A stretch of 64,000 nucleotides of DNA, taken from assembly GCA_008711295.1 (NCBI GenBank), contig VUYV01000179.1:1264222-1328221 (forward strand), read 5' to 3'. This document shows positions 13,391 through 22,645 of the stretch, piece by piece. How positions within the stretch are numbered: the stretch's first letter is position 1; each line of letters opens with the position of its first letter. Made by a program: the position numbers and the translations under genes. The notes under the pieces are model-generated. The model did no database searches. It worked only from the letters and a program-made list of their open reading frames with translations, and was not told the DNA's origin. Origin of the DNA: Anarhynchus alexandrinus. Lineage: Eukaryota > Chordata > Aves > Charadriiformes > Charadriidae.

Positions 13391-13671
13391 ACCAACATCC
13401 TCTAATTGCCTTGCATCCTCTAACTTAGCTTGTAGCTACTGTTCTTTCCTTGTTCTTCCACTGAACTAAACACTTTCTTTGGAACATCTTACTAAAAAAT
13501 TCACTTATATTTAAATGACCTAATCTAACATCTAAATCAGCAGTTTCCAGAGGATGAATGTATGTGACAACAAAGAACTCTTTTCCATATCAGTGACAAA
13601 GGAGAAAATGCTTTTCCCTTTATGATATCAAAGTTCATAATTAATGACATAGTGCTCTGTCTCCTTGAGAA

Positions 13672-13748
13672 GACGACATATGCTTTGAGTAAGAGATTGG
13701 ACTACATAAATCTCTGAGGTCCCTTTCAAAAGGAACTGTTTCCTTGAT
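13672..13748 (+). repeat. CR1 LINE 3' end (short, older copy)
   Basis: TGCTTTGAGTAAGAGATTGGACTA... CTGAGGTCCCTTTCAA matches the CR1 3' UTR pattern 'TTTGAGCAGGGGGTTGGACTAGATGACCTC.GAGGTCCCTTCCAA'. The ATTCTATGA tail is missing or eroded. It sits directly 5' of a second CR1 3' end. Confidence 0.6.
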
Positions 13749-13784
13749 AAAAAATCAGACTTGAGAGACAAGGAGAGGAACATA

Positions 13785-13957
13785 GCTCTCCTGCTTGGCC
13801 ATGCGAACAGGCTTCCCAGATGGGCTGCACAGTCTCCAGCCTTTCTCCAGGCTGGACAAAGCCCTGTGTAACTTGGTCTGATCTCAGAGCTGATCCTGCT
13901 TTGAGCAGAGACTCTTGATGGTCCTTCCAACCTGAATTTTCCTATGATCCTATGAAC
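13785..13957 (+). repeat. CR1 LINE 3' end
   Basis: A 5'-truncated CR1: GAACAGGCTTCCCAGATGGG, then CTGGACAAAGCCCTGTGTAA, then TCCTGCTTTGAGCAGA, GGTCCTTCCAACCTGAATT and the family tail CCTATGATCCTATGAA at 13941-13956. These features are in the right order for the C-terminus of ORF2 and the 3' UTR of a bird CR1. The minus-strand open frame of 111 codons overlapping it is antisense to the repeat. Confidence 0.85.
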
Positions 13958-16004
13958 CCACATCTTACTTTACTTCATCTAGCCAAAAATGATACACATA
14001 TACTCCAGGTTAACCACATCATCGACAGGGAAAGAAATTTCTCCAAGGGCAAAGCTTACTATATATACATGCTCACTTGGAATATATTGTCTATCACTCT
14101 TGACTAACTCCAGAGAGAAAACATGTAAAAGCTCAGCTTAGATTAGCTGTGCCTTACACGGTTAAGGTTGGTCAAATGAATCCTGTGTCAGTGTAGTCCA
14201 CTGTACCATATACTTCACAAGCTGCTACATTAAACATGATGCAAAAGACTGAGTTTGGATTACAATTACATCCATGTAAATCTTCACTAGGGTGACTCAA
14301 CTAACTTTTTTTGGATGGATATATTTTTTTACTCCCAGAACTGAGAATGTGAACAAAGGGAAAGGTCTCTGAATAAATTCTGTTGGTTTTTTGGGGGGTT
14401 GTTTGGTGTTTTTTTCTTTTCTTTCCCAATATCATTTGATATGAGAAACTCCTCTTTCACCCCTCTGTCTAGAATTGTTGTGAAAAAGCTTTCTGCATGA
14501 ACATGTTCAGAGAACATAAAATAAAGGCTCCTGAATTGTTAGGAGCAAACCTCATGTTCCTCACATACACACAAAACAAACCACCATGTGCATATAACAT
14601 ACCACACTGTCTGCACTCTCTCCCGGCCTATAAATAGTGACTGTGGAGGGAAAACGTGATAAAGTATTGCCTAGGGATAGAGGGTTACCGAGATTATGAT
14701 GCAATGCCTGGAGCTAACGGCTGAAATTTCTTCATGTAAGACTAAGGCAGGGTTTTTTTTCTGTCCTGAGGGCAATATTTCACTCTGCAGTTCCTCAAAA
14801 CAAAAGGCTAAAGAAATATTGCAAAGATTCCTCCTGCAATTTTTTTGCCACACAAACGTGTATAGCCCACATGGTTTTATTCCATTTCCTTTCAGATACC
14901 AGCTATTAATGAATAATGTGCAGGTGAATGTGTTTCATATATGTAACAGAAAATAACTAGAAGAACAAAAAGCTCAGGCTGTAAAGTCAAACAAGTAAAA
15001 CTCAGGAAATGCCACAGTTAAGGTTGTTCGTGCAAGTTGACCTTGACTCTCTTGTGGCTCTGCCCTGGGTTGCAGTTATTGCATGTTATTTTCCAAAGGC
15101 ACATGTCGCAATTATGCTATTTCAATCTGCTTCTTTGTGGCCCCGCTGAAAAGTATCCCATTTCCAAAAAGCTCCCACTCCACAGCCTGTTTATTTTCTC
15201 TTTGAGTCTTCAAGCCTTCTGTCCCTCTTGTCCTCAACTTCTGCCCTTCCTGAAAAATAATATAAGACAAAATAAATGAATAAACCAACCAATGAAAGTA
15301 GGGCTAAACTATGCCTTGCAATTTTTTTTAGCATGAAATTAGGAGACCCAGGGGTATTGCTTACTTTAGCATTATTTTGGCCTTTGTGTGAGAAAGGTCT
15401 GTTTAAAATTAAGTGGAAGGTGGCAGTAGAAATCTTTACGTCCTTCCACAGGTCCCCTTGAAAAAAACAGTGTTTTCCATTGGATTACTGGGGGCTGGTG
15501 CTGCTTTGAGGTATTCAGAGCTCCATTAATGACTGATGTTTCTATAGTCTGTAGAAAAGTAACTCCCAAGGTTACAACGGGTGTTTGCCGTCGTAGACAT
15601 AGGAAGGGAACAAGGCATTGAATCACAGCTCAGCACCTTAATTGCAGGACCATTCTGCCAATTATCCCATACTTTTTTCCTTCTTAATTCCTACATCAAA
15701 CACTAGGATTACCGTAGGGATGAGCATGGTACAAACGCCCTGACAAAACGTCTTACATGGCTCATAAGATGCTTTATGAATTTCTTGTGAAACTACCTCT
15801 CATAGATTTTTGAAAACTACATTTCTCTCTCTATTAGTTTTCTTTCTTAGCCTTGTAAACACATATGGAGTGAATTAATTTTACACAGTTATTGTCTGTC
15901 AGTTATTACTTTATGCGTCATGAGGTTTATTTGGAAAAGAAAATTAGGGTGCTGCTCCTTCAAGCATTAAGCAGATGTTCAGTGCTAGCAGTGAAAGCAG
16001 CCCC
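13958..16004. other. Unique non-coding sequence with a T/G-rich tract
   Basis: No gene recognised. A low-complexity T/G-rich tract lies at about 14382-14427 (T and G runs followed by T/C). Open frames of 60-86 codons lack supporting signals. Confidence 0.45.
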
Positions 16005-16080
16005 CCTGAAATCAATTAAATTATTTGTATGTGGGAGGCTAAACAAAGCTGCCTGCATTTGCAGGAACGGGGACCTCTTA
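16005..16080 (+). repeat. Degenerate amniote interspersed repeat (unnamed)
   Basis: The string CCTGAAATCAATTAAATTAT..GGAGGCTAAACAAAGCTGCCTGCATTTGCAGGA..GGGGACCT resembles the recurrent amniote pattern 'CTGAAGTCAATGG...TTAAGCA...TTTGCAGGATCGGGGCCT'. Only about 75 bases are recognisable and I cannot name the family. Confidence 0.35.
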
Positions 16081-16839
16081 GTTAAAAATAATACATGTAT
16101 CGGGTAAATGTCCAAGATTTGTAGTTAAGACAGCTGGTCCAGAACTAGTCATAGAGATTCTGCTTGCTCTGTTTTTTTCTTCCCCACTGACCTCCTTATT
16201 AAATGTATACCGGAGAAAGGGCAGCAGATAGACCTAGACACAGAAATAGCAATGTTTTATTGTATTTGTCTGTGTATGTTCAGATACCACCAGCATATGG
16301 TGGCTCCCCCTCCACAGCCAAACTTCTCCTCCCCCAATCTAATTAAAATTGACTGAGAAGGGAGCTATGAATCTTTCTTCTTTTTTTGGCATCACATATT
16401 AAAAGGTGACAGATCTATCATATCATAGCAGTGAACCTTTGCCTGATGCCTGAGTCATTCTGCATTTCTTCAAGAAGAGAGACCTGTTATTATTCCTACA
16501 CTTTCGAACACATGTGGCCACATTGTATAGCACATCATTGCTGCTCTAATATGTTTAGGAATTTGTGCAGCCTGTACTTAGTTTATGTAATTTTAGAGCT
16601 ATTTCCATGATGAGTTCCTTGGAATGGACTGTAGACCCATTTCAACTGTTAATATTAATGCCTACCAGTAATTTTCAGATTTCGAAAACATAAAAATATT
16701 TGCTTTTTTTTATTAATTCTTGAAATAGCTAAAGAAAGAAACCTTATACTTTTTTAAATACCAGATTTGGTTCTCCGTTCTTTTAAATAACAGTTAATAC
16801 AGCATTTATTTTCTTTCTGATAGGAAATAGGAGTGGAAA

Positions 16840-16985
16840 TGGAGCAGACTCCAAATTCTGTCCCATGACGAGAATCAGACCATATCGTTTCAGCACCCTG
16901 TGCCTCTGTTTACTCATTTGCAAAGTAGAAATACTAATGATATTGGTTTGGAGACATGGCCCATATTAAAGTGATGCCCAAATTT
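16840..16985 (+). repeat. MIR-like SINE remnant
   Basis: The segment CACCCTGTGCCTCTGTTTAC followed by TCATTTGCAAAGTAGAAATA corresponds to the MIR block 'CTGTGCCTCAGTTTCCTCATCTGTAAAATGGGGATAATAAT'. Flanks up to about 16840 and 16985 are compatible but poorly conserved. Confidence 0.55.
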
Positions 16986-17540
16986 CTATTAGAACAGAGA
17001 TGAGACTTGCTTAACTCCATCTCTGACCAAATATCCTGAGGGGAGCGGTGATGAGAACATGTAGCCTTCCCTCCCCAGCTTGGGAAGGGCACAGCACACC
17101 GATCAAAGTGCACTCTTACACTACCAGTTTTGCATTTGATTTTACCCAGAGCATTTCTAATTTCCTTGATCAGTGCAGGTGAAGTCCATCTAGGAACCCT
17201 TTCCCTTTCCCTCATGCCATGCCATGCCTGAAGTCTCTCATGGTAGGATATTTTTCTAGCTTAATGGTCCTCATTGAAATCACCCTTTGAATTATGGCAG
17301 TGACAAGAGCTTTGCAAATCCCCCTGCCTTTGTACCAGGGAGTCAGACAGCACACGCTTCCTTAAACCTTTGTATTTCTAATGAGGACAGAAAAACCTGT
17401 GGGCACCTACCCACACAAATTACAGAACCCGAGTTCTTCACATCCGTCTCCAAACTTCAGCTCCTTTGACAAGATACACATTCTAATTTTTCATGAACAG
17501 CAAGTTTCAGGCCCTGAATTGCAATTGCAGATGTAGAAAC

Positions 17541-17618
17541 AATTGCAACAACAACAACAAGAAACAAACACCAAAGAACCACACCAAACCAAACAAAAAA
17601 AAAAAAACAAAAAAAAAN
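17541..17618. repeat. (CAA)n and A-rich low-complexity tract ending at an N
   Basis: It begins with (CAA)5 at about 17546-17560, passes through AAAC-type sequence, and ends in A runs with one undetermined base at 17618. The N next to a homopolymer suggests an assembly ambiguity rather than biology. Confidence 0.85.
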
Positions 17619-18185
17619 TGCAGAGTTATAGACCTCTACCCAAGCTAAAAAATTATAACATAAGGGACTCCTCTTAAATTGAGCAGAGTTTTTTTCTGGT
17701 ATTCATTTGCATGAGACTGCAGTAAGAAATGGATGGTATAATTTGATGATTTAAGTAAAATTTGGTTTAATGCCTTTAAAATGAAAGAAGTAGGGAAAGA
17801 AGGATTTTGGAAGGGAAGGGGTGAAAAAACAATGGAAAAATCTGATTAATATTGTAATGAATAAACAGCTTCCTTCGGGGGACAACAAAATGGGTTGATG
17901 TACTGTGCATACCAGAAGCTGAAAAGATTTGCCAAGCTTGGGAATTCATTTGATGCTTTTTTTAGAGTAATTTTTATTTCCTTCCTCTTCCCCACCCCTA
18001 TTCAGGAAAACAAGCTAGCGCAGGGGTTTGGAAACTGAGATGCTACCTGCTGAAGTAATTAATGCAGTAATATTTGTTAAATTTTTGATGGGGAGAAGAA
18101 AAACTTGCCTTAAATGCCAAACACAGCTCTGCATATTTACATTTATCTTAATTTGTTTCTTCACAGTTAGCCTACCAAAAATGAG

Positions 18186-18361
18186 GGGCCTGATTCTGTA
18201 GAACATACAAAACAAGAAAATAGCACACAGTTATGCAAAGCTTTGCAAATTAGGTGACAAGGAGTAAACATGAGGCTCAATCAGTAGATGATCCTACTTT
18301 GGAGACATCTGAACTCCTTCATCAGAGGTCTCAGTGTACAAGCTTGTACAGAATCAGGCCC
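18186..18361. mobile_element. Small terminal-inverted-repeat element (non-autonomous DNA-transposon-like)
   Basis: The ends are perfect inverted repeats: GGGCCTGATTCTGTA at 18186-18200 and its exact complement TACAGAATCAGGCCC at 18347-18361. The element is 176 bp with no coding capacity. The core is AT-rich and carries a 16-bp perfect palindrome, TGTACAAGCTTGTACA (18335-18350), that runs into the right terminal repeat. 'GGGCCTGATTCTG' ends recur in old amniote repeats, which favours a MITE-like remnant. No convincing target duplication is visible, so transposon class is not assigned. Confidence 0.55.
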
Positions 18362-18587
18362 AGATAGCTGAATTGAAGTGTTAAGGATAGGATAGCACCT
18401 TTAGTTTCTTTGGCTTGTTGGCTTTGTTGTCTCATTTCTTCCTTGACATATTGTCATTGGCTGTTATTGACAGGTTCAGGCAACATCAGACCAGACTTCT
18501 TACTTCTAGGCAATGACAAAATTCATAGCAGTGAAAATGGAAACATTTTCACTTTTTTTTTTCCCTCGTTTTGTTTTTCTCTCTCAG

Positions 18588-18700
18588 TGATGAAGAAGGA
18601 AGCTTTGAAACGAAACAAACTTCCTCCAAGCCAGGACGCTGTAGAAGCTGATATATATACATCCTTAAGAAGATTAATGAACCACTGGGTCAAATTTTAA
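18588..18700 (+). CDS. Candidate terminal coding exon of an unknown gene (weak)
   Basis: A strong acceptor precedes this stretch: a long T/C tract at about 18551-18585 followed by CAG ending at 18587. Two overlapping frames are open after it. One gives 36 residues after the junction codon, starting MKKEALKRNKLPPSQ and ending RLMNHWVKF, with stop TAA at 18698-18700 (intron phase 1). The other gives about 20 residues, starting DEEGSFETKQ, with stop TGA at 18649 (intron phase 2). An ATTAAA signal lies about 120 bp downstream. I do not recognise either peptide, and no partner exon with a matching donor was identified in the window. The composition is charged and protein-like, but a chance acceptor in intergenic DNA remains quite possible. 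Confidence 0.22.
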
Positions 18701-18820
18701 GCCTACCGTATAAGGTGGTGACCTTTCCAGGGCCTCCACCATGCAGTCTCATCCCAGACATGCCCTCTGCAACCAGCTTGCCCTCCTTGCACCTAACAAT
18801 TTTTATTCAAACCATTACCC

Positions 18821-18826
18821 ATTAAA
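18821..18826 (+). terminator. Possible polyadenylation signal ATTAAA
   Basis: ATTAAA lies about 120 bp after the stop of the candidate exon ending at 18700. It is followed by A-rich rather than GT-rich sequence, so the downstream element is poor. It matters only if the exon is real. Confidence 0.2.
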
Positions 18827-19214
18827 GATGAAAACGAAAAGGGAAAATCAAAATGAAATGGAAAGGAAAGATTTATTCTTGTGAAGTGGCTAATGTGATT
18901 AGCTTTATTCTAAAGAAGAGCTGGAGAAGTTGCTGTTTTGATCTCTCTATATCTTGGGAACTGTAGCCATGTTATACAGCATGCTTTCAGATCTCAGTGC
19001 TCTGGGCAAGGGGACTGACCCTTTGAAGTGCATTTTTTTTTTTTCTCTCCATCTCTTTTTTCTCTTGGGTGGACAGGAAAAGTAGAGAACAAGTTTAAAC
19101 AGTGTAGATTTTTTTCACAGCCTATAGCTGATCTCTAGGTAGGGATGATCCTCACAGTTTGCATTGTGACCACCAGCATCAGGGCTGTTTGTTTTGAGCT
19201 GTTGGCTTTGCACT

Positions 19215-19385
19215 GAATAGAGTGATAATAGTCCCTGAAGTCCCAAAGTGCTTTATAGAGGTAAAAGGACAAGCCCCATTTCACGAATGGGATATTTGAG
19301 GTACCGGGAGGTTAAGAGACCGCTTCATTTACTGCAGCAAGTCAATAATGGAGCTAGAAATATTCACCACATCTCCAGGCTCCCA
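19215..19385 (-). repeat. MIR-like SINE remnant
   Basis: On the plus strand the pieces CCCCATTTCACGAATGGG, GGGAGGTTAAGAGACC, AATGGAGCTAGAA and CCAGGCTCCCATCCACTT follow, in order, the complement of MIR ('CCATTTTACAGATGAGG...AGGTTAAGTGACTTGCCC...AGTGGCAGAGC...'). A preceding 'CAAAGTGCTTTATAGAGGT' fits the MIR 3' part. This is the clearest MIR-like copy in the window. Confidence 0.65.
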
Positions 19386-22055
19386 TCCACTTATTTTGGA
19401 AATGAAGTACTAAAGTAGAAAGTACACAGGTAAAACAATAGAATCATAAAATAGCCCTGCCACCACCACAACCTCCATCACCAATATGTTAAGCAATTTA
19501 TAAGGTTTTTTTTTAGGAGCTGGAGCAACTTCCACTGGTCCTACTCTGTGCAGAATAAAAACTTATTTTTCTTATCATTCCCTGGAGTACTGTTTGTCAT
19601 CAATGTTGCTGAACTTTTCTCTCTGTTTTGCTCAGTGTAATCACAATGGTTGTTGTTTTAAACTGGATTTGAAGGGCTAAAGTCTGTGATTTGCCAGGAG
19701 ATTTGTGCATACAGCATTTGCTTGAAGTCAGAGAAATTCCTACAGAGAAAGTTGATAAATGCAGCTTGTTATTAACTAATTAGTAAAGACTTCAGTTATT
19801 AGTCAAGAAATGTGCCTTCTTCAAGTTCACTGCAGGATGAAGTCACACCACCATTTCCTTCTCGCATGTGCTGTATGTGGGGAAAGGAAATAAAGGACAG
19901 AGACAGCTCATCCATCTTGAGGCATTTACAAGGCAGGTTGTTTACATCTGAGCTAGCTGTTGAGCATCCCTTTACAGTCAATGGAGAGAAAGAAATGCTC
20001 CTACATACAATTAATTTCACCACAGGCAGATACCTAAAATATGTACTGTGGTGGTCTCTACTGTGAAATCCTATGAGAGCCATTTAAATGACCAACCACC
20101 AAATGACCAAGATGTGGATACCAACACTGCCTAAAGTCAAAATTTAGAAGGCAAGTGAATCCCACCAAAATTCCTTTATCTACACGGCTTCTTTTCCTAA
20201 CTTTATTTCTTGGCTTGTCATAAATACTTTCTTTTGCCTGAGTTTATGTAAATTCTATAGATGTCTGTAGGTTTGGATGGAGAAATAATTGCATAAAGCA
20301 GTGGCTGAGGAGAGGAAATGTATGTGTTGAGAAGGCAATGGATGAAATTTCCCGAAGAATGATAAGCTCTGGAGACTAGTGTGATATGCAAGAGCTGATA
20401 AATTCAGGAACAAAGATGACTATGGTAAAACTGGAAACTTACTCTGATGAGAAAATAAGCACATGCAGGTAGGTAGCACACAGGAGACCACACAGGTGAA
20501 GGGCCCTGAAGGTGCTGGGAAAGCTGGTGGGGAATGGTGCAGAACAGTGAATAGATCAGATGGGTAATCCATTGGTGGTGTCATATGATGTACCTGTGCC
20601 CTTAACCTCTACAAGGCAGAACGCCAGAGGTTATGAGATAATGGACCTTACCTTTAAATCAAATTACATTTTGACGTAAAAGATCCCAGGCATTGTGTGA
20701 ACTGTTGACAAGGAAATCAATAAGGCAACATTACACAGTGGACCTGATAATTGCAAACTTTTATTACTACTAACGCTCAAGGAAAAAAAGACCAATGCAA
20801 CTTAGTCATTATTAATTATTTGCATTTATCTCCTAGAGATCCTACACAGTGTTCACAGGGGCAGGCCCTGTCCATATTGACAGTAAGAATGTCTGTACCT
20901 TGAAGACCTTATTTAGCCTTATACAAGAGTGAGAAATGGGTGCAGAAACTGCTGTCCAACAGAAGACTAGAAACTGTCCTTCCACACAAGCAGTTTAGTG
21001 GCCTGTTTACTATTTATTACTGTAAATGCGGTCCCTCTGGTGAAGATAAGAGCTTGGTGGTACATGCTTCCTTCTGTATGTTTTAATTTGCTAATACAGA
21101 TTTCTCCTTGAGTCTAACAAAGTGCAAAATATCAAAGTCAGTTTTATAAGGACAAAGTTTCATGCAAAGTTTCAGCACTGGAATACAAGGTAAATACACC
21201 TTACGGAACCTCTCTGCAGATTAAAAGTTAAAAATAAGGCTGTAACACTATATCCTATTGGTGTCCGCAGCTCACTGTTTCCACCATCAACCTCCTTGTT
21301 TTATAGGATTTATAAATCAGCTTTGAAAATATTCTCCAGGCTAAATTTTGGCATAGGAGGTCACAGCCAAGACTTGGTTTCACTAAAACTCATTAAAAAT
21401 GGTTTGATGTTTTAAATTACACTGAAGCAAGAGAGGAAAAATTCTATTTCTGTGGCTTTCAGCATTTCTTCCCCCGCAGTCCCATCCAATTTGAATTAAA
21501 ATGCATCTGAATAACTGTGTTGTGGTACCACTTTCTTTTTTTGTGGTGTTGCCATCCAGTCTTTCTGTGGGTAAGACAGCCCCTTTCTAATCTCCAGAAT
21601 GTGCAGCTCAGCTGCTGAACACAGTTGGGAAACATTTCTATTTCAGAAGTGGTTTTCCGCTTTGAAAATGTAAAATCTATGGCAACCTAATCCCATCTGT
21701 GTCCAACTGAAAGCCCGCCTAATTCTCTCTGATGACTTCAGTGGACACTGGAAGAAGCAGTGTAAGAGCCAAATGTCACTCTTTTGGATAATTTTTCATT
21801 TAAATTATGATATGGGTGGCTGGAAGAGGGAATGGAGATGAATTTAAGCATTGCTAAACACAAAGTAACCAAAGTGGAAAGAAGCAACCATAAATATCTG
21901 TTCTCAGTGAAAGGCTCTACATTATTGCTATTCAGAGCAGGGATCTTAGAGTGTTTAGAGGCAGAAGGATCTTAGGGATCGTTAGGATGGGAATGGAGAT
22001 CCAAACCACCACCACAACTGTCTTCAAATCCTCACCTGTAGAGTATCCTGTTACC
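19386..22055. other. Unique non-coding sequence
   Basis: No gene, RNA or named repeat recognised. AGAATCATAAAATAG at about 19440 recalls a CR1 tail on the minus strand, but no CR1 body follows. Confidence 0.45.
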
Positions 22056-22059
22056 TCAG

Positions 22060-22645
22060 AATGGATAATTTCCCTCAGAAGGAGGGGTAAAAAAACACAC
22101 AAAGTTGCAAAGATGACCAGAGGTGTGTAACAGCTGCAATAAGGAAGAACCCTATAAAATAGTCTCTTTAGCTTGGCAAAAACTGGTATGTACATGATCA
22201 GAGATGTAGAAAACAATGAATGACATTGAAAAAGAGAGCAACGAATCATTATTCTTCCTTTCTTCAAATACACAGAATAGGGGACACACAATTCAATTAT
22301 CAGGCAAGCGGTTCAAAACAAACAAAGTGAACTACTTTTTCATATGGAGCATAATTGAATTGCCCCAGAAAGTTGTGGAAATTTGAATGAATGTGCTCAA
22401 AAACTGACTAGACTTTTTCAATGAGTATATATCAGTTAGGAGCTATTACCTGCAGTAGTAAGTCCTTATACCACTGAAAGATTTGCCAGGGAAAAGATTT
22501 CACTATAAATTTCCTCTTAGTTATACACTTTCCCCAAGGATCTGCCACTGGCCAGGATCAGAGACAAGGAACTGGCCTAGATTAATTTTGTATCTGGCTC
22601 TATACAGCTGGTTTTAGGTTCTCTTCATATTTTATTTTTGTGTTT
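22060..22645 (+). repeat. Ancient L3/CR1-like LINE 3' end
   Basis: The plus strand follows the L3/CR1 3' region in order: GCAAAGATGACCAGAGGTGT; TAGCTTGGCAAAAACTGG; AATAGGGGACACACAATTCA; GGTTCAAAACAAACAAAGTG; GCCCCAGAAAGTTGTGGAAA; ATCTGCCACTGGCCAGGATC; and finally ACTGGCCTAGATTAATTTTG, the counterpart of 'ACTGGGCTAGATGGACCTTTGGTCTGACCCAGTA'. The similarity extends over nearly 600 bp, but the copy has many substitutions and stops. The antisense open frame of 119 codons at 21932-22291 is incidental. Confidence 0.75.

Noticed and set aside
13628..13963. 111-codon minus-strand open frame
   Set aside because: It is antisense to two CR1 3' ends.
19437..19456. AGAATCATAAAATAG, similar to a CR1 tail on the minus strand
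   Set aside because: The sequence after it is CCA/CCT-rich and does not match the CR1 3' UTR.
21932..22291. 119-codon minus-strand open frame with hydrophobic segments
   Set aside because: Its right half is antisense to the ancient L3/CR1-like LINE at 22060-22645, which explains the sequence better.
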